Shown: piece after piece, positions 56,268 through 64,000 of the stretch
Position numbering within the stretch: position 1 is the first letter of the stretch
Layout of the letters: each line of letters opens with the position of its first letter
DNA from: Vibrio kanaloae
GTDB lineage: Bacteria > Pseudomonadota > Gammaproteobacteria > Enterobacterales > Vibrionaceae
NCBI RefSeq assembly: GCF_024347535.1
Contig: NZ_AP025498.1
Span: 1,240,001 to 1,304,000, forward strand
Length of the DNA: 64,000 nt
Direction of reading: 5' to 3'
Notes under the pieces: generated by a model
Databases searched by the model: none
What the model was told of the DNA's origin: nothing
Seen by the model: the letters and a program-made list of their open reading frames with translations, nothing else
Made by a program: the position numbers and the translations under genes

Positions 56268-57068
56268 CTACAACCTCAACATTCCACTGATCACGGTGGT
56301 TGCAGTACCAATCAGCTTAATCCGTCCGTTCGTTTGTAACTTCGTAGAAATATAACCACCACGATACGATGCTTGATAAGCGTCAAAACTGCGTTTATTC
56401 AACTTCTCTGACCAGTATTGAGTCAGAGCGCAATGTGCCGATCCGGTTACAGGGTCTTCATTAACACCCACCCATGGAGCAAAGTAACGAGAAACAAAGT
56501 CGAGATCAGGGTTTGACGATAATGCCGTCACAACAACTCCTCGCCCCTTAATGCCTTTCAAGGCATCAAAGTTAGGTGACAAATTCAATAGTACATGCTC
56601 ATCGACGACTTCTATTAACTGCTTTGAATCAAACTCCCTGAATGATACAACTTGATTCCGTACTAAGCCCAAATGTTCAAGCAACGCTCCGTCGGGATCA
56701 GAACTCGATGATAAATCAGTACTAGGGAAATCAAGCTCGATAGAAGACTCACAAACGGTGGCAGCTAACTCTCCAGACAAAGTATTAAACACGACTCGGT
56801 CACCTGTTTTCACAAATCGTTGTTCTTTCAATACGTGGACTGTAGCCAAAGTACCGTGTCCGCATAGTTTCACTTCAACTTCAGGCGTGAACCATCTAAG
56901 CGTCATGGTGTTAAGTGCCAGAAAAGCCGTTTCTGACACCGCCATCTCTTCTGCGATTGAAAACATTAATGACTCATCCAAGGACACCTGTGAAATACAA
57001 ACCCCTGCAGGGTTTCCTTTAAAAGCTTGGGCTGTGAACGAATCAACCTGATGTATCTCTAACTCCAC
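56268..57068 (-). CDS. PhzF-family isomerase/epimerase
   Basis: This protein has about 266 aa, starting at the GTG at 57068, chosen because AGGAG lies directly upstream and the product then begins VELEIHQVDSFTAQAF, the usual PhzF start. The ATG at 57089 would put this Shine-Dalgarno inside the gene. Motifs G-N-P-A-G-V, catalytic E in V-S-E-T-A-F, L-C-G-H-G-T-L-A, and D-P-V-T-G-S-A-H-C are present. PhzF-like proteins act as isomerases or epimerases on small metabolites; the substrate here is unknown. Confidence 0.92.
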   Translation of the reverse strand: MELEIHQVDSFTAQAFKGNPAGVCISQVSLDESLMFSIAEEMAVSETAFLALNTMTLRWFTPEVEVKLCGHGTLATVHVLKEQRFVKTGDRVVFNTLSGELAATVCESSIELDFPSTDLSSSSDPDGALLEHLGLVRNQVVSFREFDSKQLIEVVDEHVLLNLSPNFDALKGIKGRGVVVTALSSNPDLDFVSRYFAPWVGVNEDPVTGSAHCALTQYWSEKLNKRSFDAYQASYRGGYISTKLQTNGRIKLIGTATTVISGMLRL

Positions 57069-57341
57069 AATGACTCCTAGTGAGGGCATAGGTTAAATAT
57101 TGTTTAACACAATAAGCACAAATACTCTCTGCTACAAGTAGCTAACAAAAACTATTGTCCACGTCTTGTTGATTATAGAGAGCCTAATTACACCAGTTTC
57201 GGCATTTCAGTCACCAAACGTTTTAACTAACTGATTACATAATACAGTCAATTCACACATAATGAGATCGATATCGCAGAACAAAGATGAGACTGAGTGC
57301 ATAATCCTCCTTATTTTGTAAAGGTTTACTAAGGACCATCT

Positions 57342-57566
57342 ATGGATACAACAGCTCTCATCTACGATACATTGGAAGGGTTATCGAACGCTGAGCCGCA
57401 ACAGCACGCTCAAATTCGCCAAAATCTCTATAACCAATTGGATTTATCATTTGAGAAACAGTTAGCCTTGTATTCAAATGTCCTAGGTCCAGCCAGTGCA
57501 GGGCGTATTACCGACCTAGAAAGTGCCGCTATTTCTGCAAGTAAAAGCCTTGGTCTGAAAAAGTAA
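57342..57566 (+). CDS. Uncharacterised 74-aa protein
   Basis: I do not recognise this family. It is a small soluble helical protein (for example QHAQIRQNLYNQLDLSFEKQLALYSNVLG), without a signal or membrane segment. It has a clear AAGGA seven bases before the ATG and a good terminator 40 bp past the stop, so it is probably a real single-gene transcript. Confidence 0.8.
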   Translation: MDTTALIYDTLEGLSNAEPQQHAQIRQNLYNQLDLSFEKQLALYSNVLGPASAGRITDLESAAISASKSLGLKK

Positions 57567-57605
57567 ACACTCCGTTATACGGATCGTTTGATACCATCGT
57601 TAAAG

Positions 57606-57630
57606 ACGCTGCTTATATGCAGCGTTTTTT
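57606..57630 (+). terminator. Terminator after the 74-aa gene
   Basis: ACGCTGC, loop TTATAT, GCAGCGT, then a run of T. The same stem sequence recurs in the terminator at 58103. Confidence 0.9.
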
Positions 57631-57860
57631 ATATAAAAACATATTCTATCTTTCACCCTAAGCAAAACTTACAATAACCTTGACCTCTCCACACCGTACC
57701 GACCTCCCACAATTACTTGTTACAAATGTATATAACAAATTTATCAAGGTTATCGCCCGATACATTTGGTTAATCTTATGTTTCATATTTAACAGGTGCG
57801 TAACCATGTCTAAATGACTAATGTTAGTAGCACGTTAACCACACATCGGATGGAAGAATC

Positions 57861-58043
57861 ATGAGAGTACTTATTGAATATACACAGACAGGCAAATATC
57901 GTGATCATGCGTGGGAAGCACTAACGATTCGTTCAAAAGGCGAAATTCAAGCTGTGACTCCCTCTTATGCGGCGCAGCTCATCGAACAGAACCGCGCCAG
58001 CTTATCGACTAATGAAAATCAAGATATCGTCATCCAACCTTAA
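57861..58043 (+). CDS. Uncharacterised 60-aa protein
   Basis: This is a small unknown protein, MRVLIEYTQTGKYRDHAWE at the start, that looks soluble with a mixed alpha/beta composition. GGAAGA lies just before the ATG, and a terminator follows. It is separate from the 74-aa gene by its own terminator and 230 bp. No family or function is recognised. Confidence 0.72.
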   Translation: MRVLIEYTQTGKYRDHAWEALTIRSKGEIQAVTPSYAAQLIEQNRASLSTNENQDIVIQP

Positions 58044-58102
58044 TGGCTTCAAGGGCTACCCCTCCTAGTTCCTTAAATCGAATAGTTCGATGACATAAAA
58101 AA

Positions 58103-58128
58103 AACGCTGCACGGATGCAGCGTTTTCT
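58103..58128. terminator. Bidirectional terminator
   Basis: AACGCTGCA (58103-58111), loop CGGA, TGCAGCGTT (58116-58124), flanked by A-run on the left and TTTC on the right. It serves the 60-aa gene and the convergent hydrolase gene. Confidence 0.9.
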
Positions 58129-58167
58129 TGTTTCTATCGGAGATAGCTTTTCGAGTAAGTAACTTGA

Positions 58168-59460
58168 TTACTTTGGCAGGTTCTCTAACGAATCAACCAT
58201 TGTCATTAACTTATCGACAATTCTTTCGCCGTCTACTCGCAAACCATTGTGTTCATATTCATTAGTAATCCACGCTTTCGAATTTGGAATATTCGCCAGT
58301 GTTTCGCGGCTGTAATCCAGCTCTACGTACATGTCATCTGCGTAAACCGCACACGCCATCGGAACCGTATTCTTGCTCAGCTGCGCTGCGTTGTACAAAG
58401 TGCCCCAGTCCGATTTTTCAGCCAGCATGTTCGCCGCTTCACGCAGTGGCTTCAGTGTTTCTAGTTGGTCGAACATCCATGGATAAACCATTTCGCCAGT
58501 AAACCAGAACTCACTGCCCGATTGATAGTTGAAATGCGAATACTGCTCACGCACGCGATGTGCCGACCAGTTAGACGCTGTGCCTTGGCAGTAAATCGAT
58601 TCATGCAGAATCGCGTAAATAGGGTTTGTTAGGTAGCCCTGCTCTTGCTGCATTTGATTTAGGAAGCTGTAGCTCAGCTGCTTGTTACCGTTCACTTCAA
58701 CAAACGCACTCTCTAGTGTGAAGTACATAGGGAGGTTTGCTTCACCGCCACCAAGGTTAATACCAATCAATTGGAACTGTTCAACCGTAAACACCTGACC
58801 GTTTGGCAGTCTCACGTCGTTGTTAAGCAGGTAATCAGAGATCTCACAACACATAGCTTGCGCTTGTGGGAACTGAGCAAAGAAGGCTCTGTTTTTGTCT
58901 TCTACACGCTTGTAGGTTGCTCGATACACATCATCAGCTTCGCGCTCGATAGACGGAATACCGCCCGTGACATAACAACGCTGTAAGCTTTGTGGGAACA
59001 ACGACAAGTAGCTAAGTGTACAGAAACCACCAAAGCTCTGGCCAATCGTCGACCATTGTTTAACACCGAACTGCTCACGAATCGCTTCCGCGTCGCGCAC
59101 GATGTTGTCTGCTCTGAAATGCGATAGGTATTCAGCTTGCTGCTCTGGAGACAGGTGCGCCAATGTTTCGTGGCTGATCACCGTGCTGTTGCCTGTACCA
59201 CGTTGGTCAAGAAGCAGCACACGGTAGTTTTGCAATGCACGCTTTAGCCAACCCGATTGACCGCTTACTCGTGGCGACGGGAAGCCCGGTCCACCTTGAA
59301 AGTAGATCAACCACGGCAGTTCTTGCGCATCCTTAGCGAGATCAACCAGCTCACGTGCGAAGACTTGGATCTGTTGTCCATCTTTTGCTTGGTAATCGAG
59401 TGGCAACTCAAAAGAGTGCTGACGATACAGGGTGGTTCCATCAATAAAGTTAGCTTGCAC
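58168..59460 (-). CDS. Alpha/beta hydrolase, prolyl aminopeptidase type
   Basis: This 430-aa protein has F-Q-G-G-P-G-F-P-S-P (oxyanion HGGPG-like motif, near residue 55), L-L-D-Q-R-G-T-G-N-S, and the nucleophile elbow G-Q-S-F-G-G (near 142). A C-terminal G-L-R-V-D-G-E region supplies the end of the fold. This is the larger, about 425-aa type of prolyl aminopeptidase (as in Aeromonas), which frees N-terminal proline from peptides in the cytoplasm. No signal peptide is seen. It converges on the terminator at 58103. Confidence 0.88.
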   Translation of the reverse strand: MQANFIDGTTLYRQHSFELPLDYQAKDGQQIQVFARELVDLAKDAQELPWLIYFQGGPGFPSPRVSGQSGWLKRALQNYRVLLLDQRGTGNSTVISHETLAHLSPEQQAEYLSHFRADNIVRDAEAIREQFGVKQWSTIGQSFGGFCTLSYLSLFPQSLQRCYVTGGIPSIEREADDVYRATYKRVEDKNRAFFAQFPQAQAMCCEISDYLLNNDVRLPNGQVFTVEQFQLIGINLGGGEANLPMYFTLESAFVEVNGNKQLSYSFLNQMQQEQGYLTNPIYAILHESIYCQGTASNWSAHRVREQYSHFNYQSGSEFWFTGEMVYPWMFDQLETLKPLREAANMLAEKSDWGTLYNAAQLSKNTVPMACAVYADDMYVELDYSRETLANIPNSKAWITNEYEHNGLRVDGERIVDKLMTMVDSLENLPK

Positions 59461-59842
59461 GCTTCATTCCTTTTTATCTGATTCTAATGTCATCGGTACG
59501 AATAAAAACGGCGCCCGTTGGCACCTTTAGTTAGCAAGATACGCATAGTGGCTTGTAAAAGAAACCGTTTGTTTAACATGATTGTGAAGGTACTTCATCT
59601 AATCGTTCAATTAACCTTCAACGCGTGACAACTTGTGTCAAAACAGAGAGTTTAAGGTGTGACCTATTGAGAGGAAGAACAAAAGTAGAACACAAATAAA
59701 AAGAGCTTAACGAGGTGAGGATACGTTAAGCTCTTTGGTTTTATCTGTTGTAAATGAGGTTTATAAATTCAATAAGCTCAGGATTTATAGGCCCAGTTTC
59801 TATAAGCTAAATATCTATAAACTAAAGCTCTATAAAATAAAG
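59461..59842. other. Intergenic region with terminator and short tandem repeat
   Basis: Besides the hydrolase promoter at the left, it holds the strong hairpin at 59700-59736 and three 15-bp tandem copies beginning CTATAA at 59800, 59815 and 59830. No coding frame is supported. Confidence 0.5.
59700..59736 (-). terminator. Strong terminator downstream of the LDH2-like gene
   Basis: AAAGAGCTTAACG pairs perfectly over 13 bases with CGTTAAGCTCTTT around an 11-base loop. On the minus strand it is followed by ATTTGTGTT; it lies about 105 bp past the stop of the gene at 59843. Confidence 0.85.
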
Positions 59843-60580
59843 CTAAGAAGCTTCTAGCTCACCTGCACCTTGAATTGAACGTTGGCTGTTTTCAACAAGG
59901 ATAGCCGTGGCCGTTTCTTTCAACGCGCCCCACTCTCCATCGTCAACTTCAATGCCCTCGTTCCACGCCTTCTCTTGAGTTTTAAAAAGCGCTTCCGATT
60001 CAATGTGTGTTTGGTAGCCATCTGACAAACGTTCGATATCGAAATCCTGGACGGAAAGCTCGATGGTCATATTGTGGATATGATCGTCCGATGCCAGAGG
60101 CAAATCTGATAAAAACAATTCTGGTGCAACGCAACCACGGTTAAGCACATACAAAGTGCTCTTAGGGTTGGAGCCATTATCCCAACGTGCAGTACACGCG
60201 ATGCCCTTCGCCGCCAGTTTCACAAGCTCGCTGTACGCTAGCCAGCGGTTATGACAGTTGTTTAACTCAATTTTCAGCGTCTTCTTGCCGACCATTTTTT
60301 CAATCGCGTAATCCATCACCACAGGTAGGTGGCACGCTAAACTTGCCTTGTGCAGGTCAACTTCAACCGTGTTATCACTAAGCACTTGAATGTCCACTGG
60401 GCAATCGTCTTCTAACCCAATGAAGTTGCTCGCATTGTTAAAATGACGAACACCATCCAACCCCACCATTTGTAAATCTGCCACCATGTTCGCTATCACA
60501 TCGGCTTCACCACATGTACGGCGCATACCCAGAAAGGCTTTATTGACGGCCGCTACCAGTTCATTGTGAGAAACGATCAT
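59843..60580 (-). CDS. Uncharacterised protein (DUF3726-like) with LDH2-like motifs
   Basis: This 245-aa soluble protein carries a name from memory (DUF3726) that I could not check. Its start, V-S-H-N-E-L-V-A-A-V-N-K-A-F then V-I-A-N-M-V-A-D-L-Q-M-V-G-L-D-G-V-R-H-F, resembles the N-terminal helices of LDH2-type (malate/L-lactate/ureidoglycolate) dehydrogenases (E-L-...-A-...-G-V-x-S-H-G). A later V-M-D-Y-A-I-E-K with N-N-C-H-N-R-W-L-A also fits. It lacks the full length (about 340 aa) of LDH2 enzymes. Its ATG overlaps the stop of the 593-aa gene by four bases (ATGA). Role unknown. Confidence 0.75.
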   Translation of the reverse strand: MIVSHNELVAAVNKAFLGMRRTCGEADVIANMVADLQMVGLDGVRHFNNASNFIGLEDDCPVDIQVLSDNTVEVDLHKASLACHLPVVMDYAIEKMVGKKTLKIELNNCHNRWLAYSELVKLAAKGIACTARWDNGSNPKSTLYVLNRGCVAPELFLSDLPLASDDHIHNMTIELSVQDFDIERLSDGYQTHIESEALFKTQEKAWNEGIEVDDGEWGALKETATAILVENSQRSIQGAGELEAS

Positions 60581-62358
60581 AACGATTTACCTCCATGTTG
60601 AGCATTAATATGTGTAGTAGCTTTTTGTGAATCAGCGAGCTCCGCTTCACTTGGTAATACTGGGAACACCCATTCGTCCTGATGAATTTCATCAAGCAAT
60701 GGCGCACCTTGGAAAAACGTCACTCGTACCCAACGGTCTGAGCGAGGATCAAACTTAGTCGCACCAAACATCGCAAGCTTGCAACGCAGTAAGTGCATTG
60801 GTGGCGAATCTTGGTGCAGAACATTCATTTGAATGTCGCCCATCGCTTTGTTGCCTAGCGTCCATACACGACGTGCAATAGCACGATGCTGCGGCTGCTT
60901 AACCAGGAACTCAGCCAATGAAAGCTCTGGCGCGAATTGCAATAAAGCATGGTACAAACGGTAAGCTTGGCGGCCGATATCTAACGGCAATTCACGCTCT
61001 TCACCCAGCTCTTCACCTCGAACACCGAGTCTTGGCTCTTCTTTGTCTTGAGAGCGATACCAGAACCAGTAGTTGTTCTCTGCTTTCGTGAAGTCGGTGG
61101 TGATCGCCCAACGGTACTTTTCTTCTAACACAACCAATAGGTCTTGGATCTTTTTACCACTAGGAAGCGACAATGTTTCGCTACAGTTCATTTGCTCTTG
61201 ATGGGCGTCCACTAATTCTGGGTACAATTCCATCAAGCATGAGATAAGGATTTCTTGGGCTTCCATACTCATGTGCTTAGATTGTTCGACTAACTGTGCC
61301 CATGTATCGCACAGGCTGACAGAAGCTTCTAATGATTGATCTGTGTGCTTCAAATCATCAACAGCAGCTTTGTTCAGCTCTTGCTGTGTTTCATTGATAG
61401 TAACGACTTGCTCTAAATGACAAATCGCTTTTTTAACTAAGGTACGTAGTGGCTCGATCAACGCCGTATCAGTCTGACTCGCCAATACCGCAGCCAATGC
61501 TTGTTCACGGGTTGTCATCCATTGATCGACAATCCTTGGGTGGTTAATAAGGTATGGCGCCATGCCTAAACCTGTCGCATTGCCAACACCAAGGTAACGT
61601 TGTAACCCTCTATGCAAGGCAATTGCTTGTCCGCCGCCTTGCTGCTCAGCTAGGTAATGAACCCAATCTAGGCTGAATTCTCGCAGCATATAAACTGCAC
61701 ACATTTGTGCACTGAACGACTGGTTAAAATCTGGATTGTTTTCCAATATTCTAAAATCAGCAATACCAAATTTTCCATTACCATATACCGCAGTCGTTCG
61801 CAGAATATAGCCCACTTCAGCCAGCTCTTTCGGCGTTGGCTGGACACCTTTAGCCAAATGACTAACAATATGTTCAAATACACGCACACTTTTGTTTGCA
61901 CGCGCTAAAACAAGCACATTATTAGAGTTACGACCAGCTTCTTGAAGCGGTACATTCGCACGAAGTCTTTCAAGTAGGGCGACATCAACATCACCAAGAA
62001 CAAGCGCAAACGTTACGTCCCACTTTTCAGCAATTACACGGTCATTTCGTTCGTCGTCTGCAATTTCATCACAAAAAACAACCAAATGATAAACATGATT
62101 TGGCGTCGCTAGCTTATAGATAACGTGGCCAAAACCTTGAGCGTCTAATTGCCACTCATGCTTAGTCACTTTCCATTGCTGTTGCGCCATTTTACGAATC
62201 AAAGTTCTTACGAAGCTGATACGTGTTTGGTGCATAGCGCCCAGCCTTTCCGGTGCCATGACGACGGTTGCGTCACGTAATACTGATTCAGTGTAGGTAG
62301 AACGATGTGCATCCATTTTGCTCACCACCTTTGTAGTTATAAGGGACTTGCTAGCCAT
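60577..62358 (-). CDS. Uncharacterised 593-aa protein of the BCCT locus
   Basis: I do not recognise this family. It looks cytoplasmic, with no signal peptide or membrane helix, and is mostly alpha-helical. Notable stretches are HEWQLDAQGFGHVIYKLATP and HVYHLVVFCDEI near the N-terminus, G-N-G-K-F-G-I-A-D-F in the middle, and W-F-W-Y-R-S-Q-D near 450. It overlaps the next gene by four bases and lies 256 bp downstream of the BCCT transporter. Coupled production with the LDH2-like protein suggests a complex, perhaps for catabolism of the transported compound (inferred). Confidence 0.85.
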   Translation of the reverse strand: MASKSLITTKVVSKMDAHRSTYTESVLRDATVVMAPERLGAMHQTRISFVRTLIRKMAQQQWKVTKHEWQLDAQGFGHVIYKLATPNHVYHLVVFCDEIADDERNDRVIAEKWDVTFALVLGDVDVALLERLRANVPLQEAGRNSNNVLVLARANKSVRVFEHIVSHLAKGVQPTPKELAEVGYILRTTAVYGNGKFGIADFRILENNPDFNQSFSAQMCAVYMLREFSLDWVHYLAEQQGGGQAIALHRGLQRYLGVGNATGLGMAPYLINHPRIVDQWMTTREQALAAVLASQTDTALIEPLRTLVKKAICHLEQVVTINETQQELNKAAVDDLKHTDQSLEASVSLCDTWAQLVEQSKHMSMEAQEILISCLMELYPELVDAHQEQMNCSETLSLPSGKKIQDLLVVLEEKYRWAITTDFTKAENNYWFWYRSQDKEEPRLGVRGEELGEERELPLDIGRQAYRLYHALLQFAPELSLAEFLVKQPQHRAIARRVWTLGNKAMGDIQMNVLHQDSPPMHLLRCKLAMFGATKFDPRSDRWVRVTFFQGAPLLDEIHQDEWVFPVLPSEAELADSQKATTHINAQHGGKSL

Positions 62359-62614
62359 TCAGAACAGGACGTTGCCGTCATTTAAAGCACTTGTTATTAA
62401 CAGTATGCTGGTTAGCTTCCACGTTTTTGATAGTTATTGAAGCAAGCGAACTCGCCCATTATTATTTGTTCTCACTAAGTCTCTTCACCTAAATAATGCC
62501 GTCCGATGTATCTTCACCAGTACGGTTTTCCTCTTCCTTTCGGAATCTTGTGTCAGCCTTCTTTCAAAGGCTGATTTGTTCTTATTTCATCAATTTCTTA
62601 CAGCGTCTTCTCTT
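62359..62614. other. Intergenic region with a stem-loop
   Basis: TCAGCCTT (62553-62560) pairs perfectly with AAGGCTGA (62567-62574). On the minus strand no T-run follows, so it is not a plain terminator for the transporter; it could partly separate the two genes' expression. No gene is seen. Confidence 0.45.
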
Positions 62615-64000
62615 TTATAAACCTTGTTCTTTCGCCATCTTGATTGCGATTTGAGGCGCATTCCAAAGCGATGGTAATAAGATAAAGGACACCGGTACCG
62701 CAGTGATAACAATGAAGGATTGCAGCGCTGAAATACCGCCAGAGCCTAGGGAAATAAGAATTAACGCTGTTACCCCCATCATCACACCCCAGAAGGTACG
62801 AATAATTGCATTCGGTTCTGTCTCACCACTGATAACTACACTGATGGTGTAAGTCATTGAGTCACCGGTCGTTACGATGAAGATCGTGGTTAAGATCAAG
62901 AACAGAATTGAGATAAGCATTGGCATTGGTAGTTGCTGAGTGACCGCCAGTAGCGCGCCTGGTAAGTTAAAGCCTTCAAACGCTTTACTTACACTGCCTG
63001 GATCTGCAATTTCGAACGCAAGACCAGAGCCGCCAACAATCGTGAACCAAAAGCAAGTAACAAACGGTGCGATAAGACTAATGGTTGATACCAATTGGCG
63101 AATACTACGACCGCGAGAAATACGAGCAATAAAGATTGCCATCATTGGGCCGTAACCTAAGAACCAACCCCAGAAGAACACGGTCCACCAGCTCAACCAA
63201 CCTTCGTCACCACGGTAAGTTGCCATTGGAATGAAGTTGTCAATCATGCTGCCTACACCTTGAATATAGCCATTGAAGATGAAGTTTGTTGGACCAAAAA
63301 TCAGGATATAGACCATCAATGCCATCGCCAAAATTACGTTGTAACGGCTTAGCATTTGCATTCCGCGGTTAAGACCACTTAATGCCGACAATGTGTACAG
63401 AACGATCGCAAACAAGATGATGATCAGTTGGGTCGTAAAACCGTCTGGAATACCAAACAATTCGTTCAGTGCGTAGCTCACTTGCAAGCCCAAGAACCCG
63501 ATAGGACCAATGGTGCCCGCCGCTACTGCGACAATACAACATGCATCAATCAATGCGCCTGTATGGCCTTGCAGTGCTCTTTCGCCTAATACAGGGTAAA
63601 GCAGAATACGAGGTTTAAGCGGCAAGCCTTTGTCGTAGTGAAGGTGCATAACCACAATCGAGGTCAAACTACCCACAATGGCCCATGCTAAGAATCCCCA
63701 GTGCATAAACGATTGTGATAACGCATTCACCGCGCCTTGCTGTGCATTTTCTTGCGCGCCATACAATGGTGGTGGGCTAACGTAATGTGCAATCGGCTCT
63801 GCTGCAGCCCAAAATACACCGCCACCAGCAAGTAGCGTACAGAAGATGATCGCCATCCAACGGAAGCCGTCCATTTCAGGTTTAGCGATGCCACCTAGGA
63901 TAACCTTGCCTGTTCGCCCTGCCGCCAGGCCAAGACCAATAAGAAAAGTCAGAAGAAGAAGCATTTGCCAGTAAGGACCGAACACTTTTACAGACCATGC
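62615..64000 (-). CDS. BCCT-family (betaine/carnitine/choline) transporter, N-terminus beyond the window
   Basis: At least 461 codons are visible and the frame stays open at the right edge, so the start lies outside. The family core is clear: GGVFWAAAEPIAHYVSPPP, then about ten membrane helices, and the conserved W-x-x-[FW]-x-W-G-W-F-L-G-Y-G-P-M-M-A-I-F-I-A-R-I-S-R-G-R-[ST]-[IV]-R. It is a sodium- or proton-coupled importer of a quaternary ammonium or sulfonium compound; which one cannot be told. The two downstream unknown genes may act on the substrate. Confidence 0.95.
   Translation of the reverse strand, partial: AWSVKVFGPYWQMLLLLTFLIGLGLAAGRTGKVILGGIAKPEMDGFRWMAIIFCTLLAGGGVFWAAAEPIAHYVSPPPLYGAQENAQQGAVNALSQSFMHWGFLAWAIVGSLTSIVVMHLHYDKGLPLKPRILLYPVLGERALQGHTGALIDACCIVAVAAGTIGPIGFLGLQVSYALNELFGIPDGFTTQLIIILFAIVLYTLSALSGLNRGMQMLSRYNVILAMALMVYILIFGPTNFIFNGYIQGVGSMIDNFIPMATYRGDEGWLSWWTVFFWGWFLGYGPMMAIFIARISRGRSIRQLVSTISLIAPFVTCFWFTIVGGSGLAFEIADPGSVSKAFEGFNLPGALLAVTQQLPMPMLISILFLILTTIFIVTTGDSMTYTISVVISGETEPNAIIRTFWGVMMGVTALILISLGSGGISALQSFIVITAVPVSFILLPSLWNAPQIAIKMAKEQGL

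Overview
The window looks like a chromosomal segment of a marine Vibrio, probably of the Splendidus clade. This is inferred from gene content (tandem-95 adhesin with type I secretion genes, hybrid kinases, a sulfatase locus, YgjV, a YhhY-like GNAT), moderate AT-richness and codon use; no rRNA or tRNA is present to confirm it. Coding density is high. No CRISPR array, intact insertion sequence or prophage is visible.

Region 1 (1-28,547): giant adhesin and secretion locus. The left quarter is one minus-strand reading frame of at least 5,136 codons that runs off the left edge. It is an acidic surface or secreted protein built from about 40 cadherin-like units of about 96 residues, with higher-order repeats of 1,149 bp and 573 bp and three stretches of different domains. 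Diverging from it is a tight plus-strand operon: a small HPt-like protein without the phospho-accepting histidine, an HlyD-type adaptor, a membrane hybrid histidine-kinase homologue without the histidine but with an intact receiver, a TolC-type outer-membrane factor, and two half-size ABC exporters whose nucleotide-binding domains are both degenerate. An orphan 124-aa protein and a 1,067-aa hybrid kinase with tandem receivers follow. I regard this type I secretion operon with built-in degenerate phosphorelay parts as the strongest candidate for an undescribed system here.

Region 2 (28,657-47,101): sulfatase locus. It has two divergent paralogous Cys-type sulfatases, an anaerobic sulfatase maturase (radical SAM), an FGE-fold lipoprotein lacking the catalytic cysteines, an octaheme cytochrome c with a C-terminal HEAT/TPR module, a stand-alone periplasmic paralogue of that module, and a complete MoxR-DUF58-DUF4381-BatA-BatB/C-BatD operon. 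A lipid-kinase-like gene and a LysR regulator lie inside. The same dyad, TTATA-N5-TATAA, occurs in three intergenic regions of this locus, and a second 19-bp site in two of them, which suggests co-regulation.

Region 3 (47,102-50,890): a diheme cytochrome c peroxidase/MauG-type gene overlaps a hybrid kinase whose C-terminal HPt-like domain has lost its histidine. Two perfect hairpins lie in the leader.

Region 4 (50,891-59,460): mostly ordinary accessory and housekeeping genes: DUF2057 protein, adenine/adenosine deaminase, two GNATs, fasciclin-domain protein, YgjV, PhzF, two small unknown proteins, and a prolyl-aminopeptidase-type hydrolase. A short porin-like C-terminal remnant lies before the fasciclin gene.

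Region 5 (59,843-64,000): two unknown proteins translationally coupled to each other, one with LDH2-like traits, followed upstream by a BCCT transporter cut by the right edge.
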